Shown piece after piece: positions 44,737 through 53,331 of a stretch of 64,000 nt of DNA; the stretch's first letter is position 1, and each line of letters starts with the position of its first letter. Source of the DNA: Candidatus Haliotispira prima (lineage in GTDB: Bacteria > Spirochaetota > Spirochaetia > SP-2023); contig CP123443.1 of the NCBI GenBank assembly GCA_029867005.1, positions 2,604,001 to 2,668,000 of the forward strand, read 5' to 3'. Made by a program: the position numbers and the translations under genes. The notes below the pieces were generated by a model. That model was not told the origin of the DNA. It did not search any database and was given only the letters and a program-made list of their open reading frames with translations.

Positions 44737-46358
44737 TGAGTATGAAGATTTTAGAAAGAAGCCAATCAAAGGTTGTTGACCGGAGAGAAACAAAAGTACC
44801 GTCGGTTTGGGAGCCTCGTAATCCTATTGCTGACAGTTCAAAACCCGAAAACAGCTCCGGCCCAATCATCAGCTCCGGAAGTGATCGGCTATTGACACAG
44901 TGTATTGTTGATATGTTGGATTCCGCACAGCACACAGCCATATTGTGCAGCTTTTTACTGGCGGACCAAATGGTAGAAGATGCCATTGATTCTGCCGCCG
45001 AACGGGGCGTGCGTATCTACTTGATGTTGGCCTGTGAAACACGCTTGGACAATGATAATCCCGATGACGATTTTGGGAAGATGTGCCTGGATCAGCACAA
45101 AACGATGCTAAAACGTCTGGCCGGTAAAGTAATGGTGCGGTCGGCTCCCCACTATCACGCCAAAGCAGTCCTTATTGATGCCCTTGGCCCCCAACGCTCA
45201 CAGGCCAAAGGGCTTTTGCTTACAGCCAATTTAACCTGCGAAGCATTAGAAAGGAATGAGGAGCTGGCAATCTCTTTATCCCGACCTGAAATAGAAGAAA
45301 TGATTGCTATTTTTAAATGGGCTCTGTTTGAAAATGCCGAACACGAAATGCTCGACAATGTAGATTTTAAATCTGTCCAACCCTTAGGTGAAATTGAGCA
45401 TCCGTCATCTTCGGATTGTTCGGATTGTATGCTGACGACAACGACTGAAAGTAATACGATCCGAAGCTACGCACTTGAACTTATAGAAAGGGCAGACCGG
45501 CACCTCATTATTTCAAGTTTTGGCTGGCAGGAGGATCATCAAATTACCGATGCCATTTGTGAAAAGGCAAAGGCAGGAGTGGACGTTGTAATTCTAACGC
45601 GTATACGTCTGGCCTCCATGAAGACTCTGACAAAACTTAGATTGGCCGGAGCCAATGTATATGGCTTTAAGTGGCTACACGCAAAAGCCATATGGAATGA
45701 TGCAAATGAAGCCATGCTTATGTCTGCGAACTTACAACACGAGGGGCTGGATACGGGTTTTGAAATCGGCATAAGGCTGTCCGCGAGCAGAGCAAGTAAT
45801 CTGAAGAATAGCCTGCTGGGTTTCCTGAATAAACCGCATTCTGAATTGGTATTAGATACCACGCTTGGCAAGCTTCTCGGGCCGGTTAAAATATGGGGTT
45901 CTAACGAACTTACTGATATTGAAGTTAAGAAATTTACTGATATTGAAGTTGAGAAGCAGGAGGTGAGGAAACTCAAGGGTGTTGTTGCCACATGCGCCTC
46001 GACACTCGATAGAGAAGCCGCAATCCCGAATGACCATTGGCTTGATTTCCCGGCGCATGAACTCAAATATCAATGGAAGGTAACCGCACCCATTTTGCCC
46101 AAAGACGCGGAAGAACTATTTTGGGAAGAACAGCGGGAAGAAAAGAACCCGGACAAACAGGATGCCGGTAAAAAAGCCAAACAGAAAAAGAAGTACAAGA
46201 CCGTTAAGCATTCTTATGACCCCAAAGTGTATAAGACAAAGAACGCGGGACAGGTTATTGCAATTAACACCGCTGACGAAATGGAGGCTGCTATAGCACT
46301 CAGAAATAAGGAATTTCCCGATGCGAAGATTGTGATGCGGTCGGCACAGGGAGGGTAA
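44736..46358 (+). CDS. Phospholipase D-family nuclease, two HKD motifs
   Basis: 540 residues. Both catalytic motifs are complete: HAKAVLID (~141) with a downstream LTANLT, and HAKAIWND (~314) with MSANLQHEG. Two HKD motifs in one chain form one active site, used by nucleases and phospholipases. A 24-bp tandem repeat (TDIEVKK/TDIEVEK, about 45911-45958) precedes a C-terminal ~150-residue lysine-rich region that may bind nucleic acid. Translationally coupled to the gene before. With the helicase it forms the core of a Mokosh-like defence system. Confidence 0.78.
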   Translation: MSMKILERSQSKVVDRRETKVPSVWEPRNPIADSSKPENSSGPIISSGSDRLLTQCIVDMLDSAQHTAILCSFLLADQMVEDAIDSAAERGVRIYLMLACETRLDNDNPDDDFGKMCLDQHKTMLKRLAGKVMVRSAPHYHAKAVLIDALGPQRSQAKGLLLTANLTCEALERNEELAISLSRPEIEEMIAIFKWALFENAEHEMLDNVDFKSVQPLGEIEHPSSSDCSDCMLTTTTESNTIRSYALELIERADRHLIISSFGWQEDHQITDAICEKAKAGVDVVILTRIRLASMKTLTKLRLAGANVYGFKWLHAKAIWNDANEAMLMSANLQHEGLDTGFEIGIRLSASRASNLKNSLLGFLNKPHSELVLDTTLGKLLGPVKIWGSNELTDIEVKKFTDIEVEKQEVRKLKGVVATCASTLDREAAIPNDHWLDFPAHELKYQWKVTAPILPKDAEELFWEEQREEKNPDKQDAGKKAKQKKKYKTVKHSYDPKVYKTKNAGQVIAINTADEMEAAIALRNKEFPDAKIVMRSAQGG

Positions 46359-46360
46359 AA

Positions 46361-47812
46361 ATGGGAGATGCTCAAGTTTTACTCTGTTGGCATTCTGCCC
46401 GCGCCGGAAATGATGTTCTTGTTAATGCGATAAAGTCCTTAAAGAAACGGAAGGTATTGATAACAAAAGTTCTGCTTTTAACTCAGTCGGAGCACAAGAT
46501 TGACCTTTCCGGCCTGCAAGATGATGTGCAAAAGGTTCAAGTCGAACCGGTTGCACTGGAACTTGAAGATCCGACAGATCACAGGATTATTTATAATCGG
46601 ATGATTGAGCATGTCCTGCCTAAGCTTAAGGCCCTATCTGCGCTGCATATCAATGTATCGCCGGGTACGCCCGCTATGCATGCAGTTTGGCTAATCCTGC
46701 ATGCAGGTGGACGGTTCCCTGCCGGAACAAAACTATGGTCTTCTCAGAAAAGCCCCGAAACGAAACGAAACAGCATTAAAGAAGTACAGTTTCCGATTAC
46801 GACCTATTTGTCAGAAATTCGCGCATTACAAAAGAGTGATAATTCTTTTGCAATCTACGAGATAGAATCCAAATCGGCTGATCGAAGACGGGCTTTTGAC
46901 TCTGTAAAACGCTTTTCATCACTGACAGGTTTACCCTTTTTGGTTATTGGAGAAAGAGGTATCGGAAAAACCCGGGTTATTGAGACTGTAGTGAAAACAA
47001 TTAAGCAAAAGGACGTGACGACCCTTGCATGTGGCAGCTTAGATTCTAATGTAGTTGACAGCGTGCTCTTTGGCCACAAGAAAGGCGCGTTTACAGGGGC
47101 TGACACAGAGAGAGACGGTTTGTTGAAAACAGCCGACAAAGGAGTTTTGTTCTTAGACGAAATACAGGATTTACCACAGTCCGTTCAACGAAAACTGGTT
47201 CGTGTACTACAGGATAGTCATCGAAAATATCGGCCGGTCGGTTCCGATGATGAGATTTCCGTCACCTTCGATCTGATTTGTGCGTCCAATCGACCATTGG
47301 CAGAATTATCAGAAACTCTGGATAAAGACTTCTTTGACAGAATATCCATGCTAACCACGACACTCCCACCTTTGCGCAATTGCCGTGAAGACCTTCTGAC
47401 AGATTGGCAGAATGTCTGGGCTGAACTTCGAGTCAGTGACAGTCTTCCGTCAACAGCTCCGATAACGAAGGAGATTCAAGATTTTCTGTACACCTCAGAC
47501 TTACCGGGCAATCTTCGTGATCTCCAGCGACTTGTCTGCCTTATAATGGCTTATTGGCAAGACAATGACAGTTCAAACTGTATTTCCACCGCTCTTCAGG
47601 AGTTTTCCCATCACTATTCTACAAGAGAAAATACAGTACGTATGAATGGAATATCACCCACAATGGGATTATCCCGTTCACAACTATTGAATCAATTTAA
47701 GAAGCAACTTGCATTAGAGTCAAAAAGCAAATTTGGAACATGGCGAAAGGCGGCGGCGGCAATGTCCTGTGATGAGAAAACGCTTAGGCAAGATGCCGGA
47801 TTGCCTGATTAG
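46361..47812 (+). CDS. CARF-like sensor fused to sigma54 activator AAA+ domain (RtcR-like)
   Basis: 483 residues. The N-terminal ~150 residues have a Rossmann-like CARF pattern (VLLLTQSEHKI... LHINVSPGTPAMHAVWLIL), the loop that binds cyclic oligonucleotides or RNA ends in CARF proteins. AAA+ domain: GERGIGKT Walker A (~197), GAFTGA (~242, the sigma54-contacting loop), VLFLDEIQ Walker B, ASNRPL sensor and DFFDRIS arginine finger. C-terminal HTH (FGTWRKAAAAMSCDEKTLRQ). GGAGGG site, 2 bp after the PLD gene. Likely activates the sigma54 promoter at 40225 when a ligand appears. Confidence 0.8.
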   Translation: MGDAQVLLCWHSARAGNDVLVNAIKSLKKRKVLITKVLLLTQSEHKIDLSGLQDDVQKVQVEPVALELEDPTDHRIIYNRMIEHVLPKLKALSALHINVSPGTPAMHAVWLILHAGGRFPAGTKLWSSQKSPETKRNSIKEVQFPITTYLSEIRALQKSDNSFAIYEIESKSADRRRAFDSVKRFSSLTGLPFLVIGERGIGKTRVIETVVKTIKQKDVTTLACGSLDSNVVDSVLFGHKKGAFTGADTERDGLLKTADKGVLFLDEIQDLPQSVQRKLVRVLQDSHRKYRPVGSDDEISVTFDLICASNRPLAELSETLDKDFFDRISMLTTTLPPLRNCREDLLTDWQNVWAELRVSDSLPSTAPITKEIQDFLYTSDLPGNLRDLQRLVCLIMAYWQDNDSSNCISTALQEFSHHYSTRENTVRMNGISPTMGLSRSQLLNQFKKQLALESKSKFGTWRKAAAAMSCDEKTLRQDAGLPD

Positions 47813-47886
47813 CTTTCCTGAGGAAAAATGCATCACAATGCGGCAGGGCGCAGAAAAGGCCAGCCGGGAACGGCTGGCCTTTTCTA

Positions 47887-48258
47887 TGGAGGTGGCGGGA
47901 GTCGAACCCGCGTCCCAAAGGGCGACAAATGAACTTCTACAGGTTTAGTCACCTATCAAATCTCACAAGAACAGAGAAGAGGTAACACGCTCCGTCCTTG
48001 CCAGCACTGCTGAAAGTCCCGCTATGTCACAATGCAAACACAACAGCAAGCCTCGGTTTCTAACAAGCTATCGGGACTTCGAAGCAGCATTCCCGGAGCT
48101 CGTGGCAGCTAAGCTGCCAGTGCCAATTCTTCGAACTCAACAACGTCGAGTTCGAATTCTTCTTCTTTTTTGGCAACTAAAGAATTTGCAGTTTTAGGAG
48201 TTACGCTCCACCTGCCGTCCACCCACCGAAATCCTCCGGTCGAATCCGGTACACCCCC
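47887..48258 (-). ncRNA. ssrA: tmRNA (ssrA)
   Basis: Read on the minus strand, the 5' end GGGGGUGUACCGGAUUCGAC (48258 inward) and the 3' end GGGUUCGACUCCCGCCACCUCCA pair as a 7-bp acceptor stem with a T-arm. 372 nt; CCA is not encoded. The UGGAGCGUAACUCC pseudoknot precedes the resume codon GCA (48187-48189). It rescues stalled ribosomes. The 3' end faces the helicase/PLD operon only 74 bp away. Confidence 0.93.
48109..48189 (-). CDS. tmRNA proteolysis tag, 26 residues
   Basis: The frame from the GCA resume codon reads ANSLVAKKEEEFELDVV, continues EFEELALAA, and ends at UAG. It has the usual AN- start and -ALAA degron end, but the middle is extended with acidic residues. Treponema tags I recall are about 12-13 residues. 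Confidence 0.9.
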   Translation of the reverse strand, partial: ANSLVAKKEEEFELDVVEFEELALAA

Positions 48259-48660
48259 ATAAACGATTAACATGTAATCCTTACGGTAACTGCACTCCGG
48301 CTGTCTTTTGAAAACCATCGTTTTTAAAAGACAGCCTTAGTCAGAGGCCTGAAACCCAAGGGTAAAACCGAAAACCCAAATGCCCAAAACCAAGACCAGC
48401 AAAGATAAAAAATCTAAAGAAGCTGAGCCAGAATATACAAAAAGAGTATCTTTGACAAGATACTATGAAAGTATTTCAGAACATTTCAGAATACGCTGTG
48501 CCGGAATATTCCGTGCATGGTGATTCGTCTCCCCATATTTTATTTGGTGTTACCGGTCCCCTTGTTACCAGTGCCTGAGACATTCTTGACATTGGTACCT
48601 CTCTTGGGAGGAACTTGACAGGAAAAAGCGTTTTGCCTAGGCTCGGCAGCGTCCTTGTAC
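48259..48660. other. Intergenic between ssrA and the TPP riboswitch
   Basis: No gene seen. A perfect 11-bp inverted repeat (48299-48309 and 48326-48336, GGCTGTCTTTT and its complement) lies about 40-80 bp upstream of ssrA. Confidence 0.5.
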
Positions 48661-48734
48661 ATCCTTGGGGTGGTTGCAAACCTGAGAGCAAACCCACAGA
48701 ACCTGATCCGGATCATACCGGCGTAGGGAAGGAT
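48661..48734 (+). promoter_or_regulatory. TPP riboswitch (THI element)
   Basis: Contains the conserved CTGAGA core and the ACCTGATCCGGATCATACCG segment followed by GCGTAGGGAAGG. Closing stem ATCCTT (48661-48666) pairs with AAGGAT (48729-48734). Senses thiamine pyrophosphate and usually shuts off thiamine transport or synthesis. The next recognised gene, the permease, begins about 380 nt downstream. Confidence 0.9.
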
Positions 48735-49113
48735 TTACCGAGTGATTGCCGGGTGACCGTCAGGGCACCTTTCTGCCCCTGCGGCACACAATCTGCTCGA
48801 TCTCCCTCTGTATTCTCTCTGTATCTGTTGGCTGTGGCCTCTGCACCCCGGGAAATTTTGTTCCTTTTGGAGGTGCATCCCTGTCCTCTCTCTCCACTTC
48901 GCCTCTCTCGCCTGCTCGGCTTGGTTCGCTTGCCCCTCAGGCAGAATCCAACAGTAGTTTCAGCACTCCTCCCCGGTCAACTCGGTACGATCACCAGCTC
49001 TTGGCCCTCATCGCTCAGGCCCGGAACGCTGTCTCTCTCCGGAAAACTGATTACAACCCCGCAGCCCACCGACAGGCCGCCGATGTGCCACAATCCAAAC
49101 TTGTGCCAAACCC
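48735..49113 (+). other. Long gap between riboswitch and permease
   Basis: 379 bp, C/T-rich with short CTCTCTGTAT repeats. Frames at 48615 and 48746 are open but proline/serine-rich and unlike known transport or thiamine proteins. May be an extended expression platform or a decayed gene. No clear terminator hairpin with T-run was found. Confidence 0.4.
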
Positions 49114-49941
49114 TTGGGCGGGCAGACAATCGTGAGACTGTGGCCGCATTTAATCTCCGCACCGAAGCACTTTGTGATGTCTTTCGCCAAGCGATTCGGC
49201 AGCTCGGCAGCCCTGTTGGCCCTGCTGTTTCCGGTCTGGGAGCTGGCGGTGCGCCTGTGGGATATCCCAAAGTACATCCTGCCCGGCCCACTGGCCATTG
49301 GTACATTGCTCTATCAGAGGGAGGTGCGCGAGCTACTCTGGGAGCATACCCAAATCACCCTGCTGGAGACCGCCTGCGGTCTGTTGAGTGCCCTGTTGTT
49401 GGCCCTGTTGCTTTGCCTGTTGATGGAACGTTTTGCCTTCCTCCACCGGAGCATCTTTCCCCTGCTGGTGCTGTCGCAGACTCTGCCCGTCATCGTGATC
49501 GCTCCAATGCTGATGATCGTGCTGGGCTTCGGCATGGTCACTAAGATAACGGTGATTACCCTGTATTGCTTTTTTCCCATTGCCACCACCTTCAGCAGCG
49601 GCCTGCGCAGCCTGGATCCGGACTATCGCACCCTGCTGCGCAGCTTTGGCGCGGGCTTCTGGCAGATCATGGCCAAAGTGCAGTTCCGCCACGCCTTGCC
49701 CGGCCTTTTTGCCGGACTTCGGGTCGCGGCCACCTACAGCGTTTCCGGAGCTGTGCTGTCCGAATTTTTTGGCTCCAGCAAGGGGTTGGGCATCTACATG
49801 CGCAGCGCCTTTGCCGGTGCGCGCACCGATCTGCTATTCCTGATCTCTTTTATTATCGTATTCAGCAGCATTTGTCTGGTCGCTATTGTCGGCGTGGCCG
49901 AACGTCTGCTGTGTCGCCACCAACTCGACCTTAGGAGGTAA
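49114..49941 (+). CDS. ABC transporter permease, ThiX-like
   Basis: Up to 275 residues, TTG start; an ATG at 49177 also fits and would begin just before the first membrane helix. About six helices; the EAA-type loop RTLLRSFGAGFWQIMAKVQFRHALPGL marks it as a BPD-transporter inner-membrane subunit. With the binding protein and ATPase downstream, and a TPP riboswitch upstream, it probably imports a thiamine pyrimidine precursor (HMP or formylaminopyrimidine). Confidence 0.82.
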   Translation: MGGQTIVRLWPHLISAPKHFVMSFAKRFGSSAALLALLFPVWELAVRLWDIPKYILPGPLAIGTLLYQREVRELLWEHTQITLLETACGLLSALLLALLLCLLMERFAFLHRSIFPLLVLSQTLPVIVIAPMLMIVLGFGMVTKITVITLYCFFPIATTFSSGLRSLDPDYRTLLRSFGAGFWQIMAKVQFRHALPGLFAGLRVAATYSVSGAVLSEFFGSSKGLGIYMRSAFAGARTDLLFLISFIIVFSSICLVAIVGVAERLLCRHQLDLRR

Positions 49942-49946
49942 ATACC

Positions 49947-51008
49947 ATGCAAAATATATTGCGCCATACATTGCGCCGGGCCGGCTATGCGCCGGCAATC
50001 CTTATAGGCTTGGCCGTCTTACTGCAACTTAGCTGTAACAGGCAGAACACGGACAACAGCGGGAAACATACTCCGGGAGACTCCGGACAAGAGGCCCAAA
50101 AACAGGAGCAACTCGAAGACATCACCTTTGCCCTGGACTGGACGCCCAACACCAACCACACCGGGCTGTATGTCGCACAGAAGTTGGGCTACTTTGCCGA
50201 TGCCGGGTTGCGGATTGACATCAAAATGCCCCAGACCAGCGTCACTCAACTGGTGGCCAGTGGCCGGGTATCTTTTGGCATAGGATTTCAGGAGTTTGGC
50301 ACCAGTTCCATCGCCAACGAGAGCATGCCCATCGTCTCGGTGGCTGCCGTACTCCGGCACAACACTTCCGGCTTTACTTCAATGAAAGATCGCAACATCA
50401 AAAGGCCGCTTGATTTCGGCGGAAAACTGTACGCCGGTTGGGGCAACCCCTTTGAAACAAAATTGATCCGGTATTTGATTCAGCTTGACGGTGGTGACCC
50501 GGAGCAATTTGAGAGCGTGACTATCGGCGAGGCCAGTCTGGCCGGGCTTTTGCAGGATCGAGTAGATTACGCTTGGACATTTTATGCCTGGCAAAACATC
50601 GGTTTCGATTTGCAGGGTCTGGAAACCCACTACATCCCTCTCAAAGATTTGGACCCGGTCTTTGACTACTATACCCCCATCATTATTGCGAACCGCAGCT
50701 ATCTGGAACAGAACAGGAATAGTGCCCAACGCTTCATTCAAGCGGTAGCCAAGGGCTATGAGTATGCGGCACAGAATGCCGAAGAGGCGGCCGAAATTCT
50801 GCTCGATTTCGCCCCGGAGCTGGACCGCGAACTGGTAATGCGTTCCCAAGAGTATCTGGCGCAGTATTATCTCGATGAGGACGGCAAATGGGGCCGGCAG
50901 AACCCGGAGACCTGGAATAATCTGGCCCAATGGATGTACGATAATCAGTTGATCAAAAAGCCGCTTTCCGCCGAGGATGCCATGACGAATGAGCTTTTGC
51001 TGCCGTAA
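49947..51008 (+). CDS. Thiamine-precursor binding lipoprotein, ThiY/NMT1-like
   Basis: 353 residues. Lipobox LLQLSC (Cys30) and Q/E-rich linker. The domain start FALDWTPNTNHTGLYVAQKLGYF is the hallmark of NMT1/THI5-type formylaminopyrimidine or HMP-binding proteins, followed by VSFGIGFQEFGTSS and a long C-terminal lobe. Starts 5 bp after the permease stop, with an AGGAGG site. Confidence 0.85.
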   Translation: MQNILRHTLRRAGYAPAILIGLAVLLQLSCNRQNTDNSGKHTPGDSGQEAQKQEQLEDITFALDWTPNTNHTGLYVAQKLGYFADAGLRIDIKMPQTSVTQLVASGRVSFGIGFQEFGTSSIANESMPIVSVAAVLRHNTSGFTSMKDRNIKRPLDFGGKLYAGWGNPFETKLIRYLIQLDGGDPEQFESVTIGEASLAGLLQDRVDYAWTFYAWQNIGFDLQGLETHYIPLKDLDPVFDYYTPIIIANRSYLEQNRNSAQRFIQAVAKGYEYAAQNAEEAAEILLDFAPELDRELVMRSQEYLAQYYLDEDGKWGRQNPETWNNLAQWMYDNQLIKKPLSAEDAMTNELLLP

Positions 51009-51189
51009 TGATTGTTGCCGCCTCGCGCCGCCTTTTGGCATTGTCCGTATCGGCCAAATCCTGCCGCATGTGGGAACGGCGTTTCAGCTCCGCTGCGTCA
51101 TCCAAAGCGGGTGTATCTGACCGTTCCTTCCGTTCTTTCGGCCATTTAGTCTATTCCAATCTCTGTATCTCCGGGGATTCCGGGCACTT

Positions 51190-51945
51190 ATGAACGAAGT
51201 CGGCGGCGGAGCCGCCTTTCCAGCCTTGGAATTATGCCATTTGTGTAAGAGTTTTGGTGCTTTGGAAGTGGTCCAAAACCTGAGCCTGAAACTGCCCGAG
51301 CACCGGACCTTGGCCCTGATTGGGCCTTCGGGCTGTGGCAAATCCACCGTACTCAATCTGGTCAGCGGCCTGGACCCGGAGTACGGCGGCAAGATCCGGC
51401 TCTTTGGCCGGGAATTGAGCCGGGAATCGGGCCGGAAAACAGGTACGAACCCTCACGTTGGCTATATGCTGCAAAAAGACTTGTTACTACCGTGGCGCAA
51501 CATTGAGCAGAACGTGCTCCTGCCCCGGGAGCTGCGCCACTTGCCCATGCATTCGCGTGCCCGGACTGAGGAACTATTTGCCCTGTTTGGCCTGGAATCG
51601 TTTCGTAAAGCCTATCCGAGCCAACTCAGCGGGGGCATGCGGCAGCGTGCCAACCTGCTGCGCACCTACACGATAAAAAGCGACCTGCTGTTGCTCGACG
51701 AGCCATTTGGGGCTTTGGATGCCCTGACCAGGCAGTCTTTGCAGTATTGGTTCCTGCGGATGAATCGGGAACATCCGCGCAGCATCCTGTTTGTAACCCA
51801 CGACATCCGTGAAGCGATTCTGCTGGCCGACCAAGTCATGGTGCTTTCGATGCGGCCCTGCCGCGAAGTGACTTGTTTTGATGTGAGATCGATCGAACGG
51901 AGCGCGGAGCTGGAACAGGAGATATTTTCCTGTCTGGATGTCTAG
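51190..51945 (+). CDS. ABC transporter ATP-binding protein, ThiZ-like
   Basis: 251 residues. Walker A GPSGCGKST (~40-48), Q-loop LQKDLLLPW, signature LSGGMRQRA, Walker B LLLLDEPFGALD, and H-loop FVTHDIREA. This is the nitrate/sulfonate/pyrimidine subgroup (TauB/SsuB/ThiZ). The 181-bp gap after the binding-protein gene holds only a short frame. Completes the riboswitch-controlled transporter. Confidence 0.85.
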   Translation: MNEVGGGAAFPALELCHLCKSFGALEVVQNLSLKLPEHRTLALIGPSGCGKSTVLNLVSGLDPEYGGKIRLFGRELSRESGRKTGTNPHVGYMLQKDLLLPWRNIEQNVLLPRELRHLPMHSRARTEELFALFGLESFRKAYPSQLSGGMRQRANLLRTYTIKSDLLLLDEPFGALDALTRQSLQYWFLRMNREHPRSILFVTHDIREAILLADQVMVLSMRPCREVTCFDVRSIERSAELEQEIFSCLDV

Positions 51946-52054
51946 TACCGTTTCGGACATTGCGAAAGCAAATCCGGACATAATGTGCTTATTCTCTATT
52001 TACAATGCTTGACAAGCTCGGCGGAATCTTTATTCTGGCAGCACAATTTTCTGA

Positions 52055-52128
<74 letters not shown>

Positions 52129-52158
52129 TGTTGTCCTCATGCAACTTATTTCGGTAAG

Positions 52159-52198
52159 CCCCACCCCGAGTCTTCCAACCTTGAGGTGGGGTTTCGTT
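52159..52198 (+). terminator. Terminator after tRNA-Ile
   Basis: CCCCACC (52159-52165) pairs with GGTGGGG (52185-52191), followed by TTTCGTTT. Confidence 0.65.
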
Positions 52199-52279
52199 TA
52201 GACGAACTTTGCCGGAGCTGGAATAGGGCCATACTTAATTGTCATAATACGGAGTCCTGTCACTCTATAAGGTGGGGAT

Positions 52280-53314
52280 ATGTTGGACGGAAAAACCATT
52301 CTGCTCACCGGAGGGACCGGAACCTTCGGCCAATTCTTTACTCAATATATTTTATTGCGTTACAACCCCTCTAAAATCATCATCTATTCGCGCGATGAGT
52401 ACAAGCAGTTTCACATGGCCCGACGTTTCCGCGCCGAGTTTCCGGAGCATTTTGCCAAACTGCGCTTCTTCATCGGTGACGTGCGCGACAAGGTGCGCCT
52501 GTCCCGGGCCTTAGAGGGCGGGGTCGACTACGTTATTCACGCCGCAGCCATGAAGCAGGTGCCCGCCTGCGAATACAACCCCTTTGAAGCCGTCAAAAAC
52601 AACATCCACGGGGCCCAGAATGTGATTGAAGCGGCATTGGACTGCGGCATTGAGAAGGTCGTGGCCCTTTCTACGGACAAGGCCGTCAACCCGGTCAATC
52701 TATACGGTGCCACCAAAATGGTGTCGGATCGCCTGTTTATTGCCGCCAACTCCTATGTCGGCAGCGTGCGAGCTACGCGTTTTGCGGTAGTGCGCTACGG
52801 CAATGTTTTTGGCAGCCGCGGTTCGGTACTGCCGTTGTTCCGCAAACTGCTTTCTGAGGGCAAGAAGTGTCTGCCCATCACGGACACGCGTATGACGCGT
52901 TTCTGGATATCCACCGAAGAAGCGGTGGAATTAGTGCTGTTGGCGTTAGAGCAGACCGATGGCGGAGAAACCTACATCGCCAAAATTCCTTCGATAAAGA
53001 TGACCGATCTGGCCGAGGCCATGAGCCCGAAGAGCGAAGGCGGCAGCATTGAGCTTGTCGGTATCCGCGAGGGGGAAAAACTGCATGAGGTCATGATTAC
53101 GGAAGACGATGCGCCTTATGCCTACGAGTGTGACCGGCACTATGTGATTTACCCGGCCCACAATTGGTGGAGTGCCCCCCGCACCATCCAAGGTGTGAAG
53201 GTGGCCGAAGGCTTCTGTTATTCATCCGGGGAGAACGACCGATGGCTGGGTGTGCCCCAAATCCGCGATCGTTTGCAGGCCATCACCGATAAAACCATTG
53301 TCGAAAACGACTGA
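52280..53314 (+). CDS. pseB: UDP-GlcNAc 4,6-dehydratase (inverting), PseB
   Basis: 344 residues, extended SDR fold. Nucleotide-binding TGGTGTFG (about 9-16) and a YGATK catalytic region (Tyr-x3-Lys). NPSKIIIYSRDEYKQ and HAAAMKQVPACEYNP are typical of PseB/FlaA1. Converts UDP-GlcNAc to the 4-keto-L-sugar, first step to pseudaminic acid. AGGTGGGG site. Heads the pseBCGHI run. Confidence 0.92.
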   Translation: MLDGKTILLTGGTGTFGQFFTQYILLRYNPSKIIIYSRDEYKQFHMARRFRAEFPEHFAKLRFFIGDVRDKVRLSRALEGGVDYVIHAAAMKQVPACEYNPFEAVKNNIHGAQNVIEAALDCGIEKVVALSTDKAVNPVNLYGATKMVSDRLFIAANSYVGSVRATRFAVVRYGNVFGSRGSVLPLFRKLLSEGKKCLPITDTRMTRFWISTEEAVELVLLALEQTDGGETYIAKIPSIKMTDLAEAMSPKSEGGSIELVGIREGEKLHEVMITEDDAPYAYECDRHYVIYPAHNWWSAPRTIQGVKVAEGFCYSSGENDRWLGVPQIRDRLQAITDKTIVEND

Positions 53315-53331
53315 TATGCTCTGAGGGTCTC

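Noticed and set aside
48615..49544. 309-residue plus-strand frame between riboswitch and permease
   Set aside because: Overlaps the permease in another frame and has no recognisable domain.
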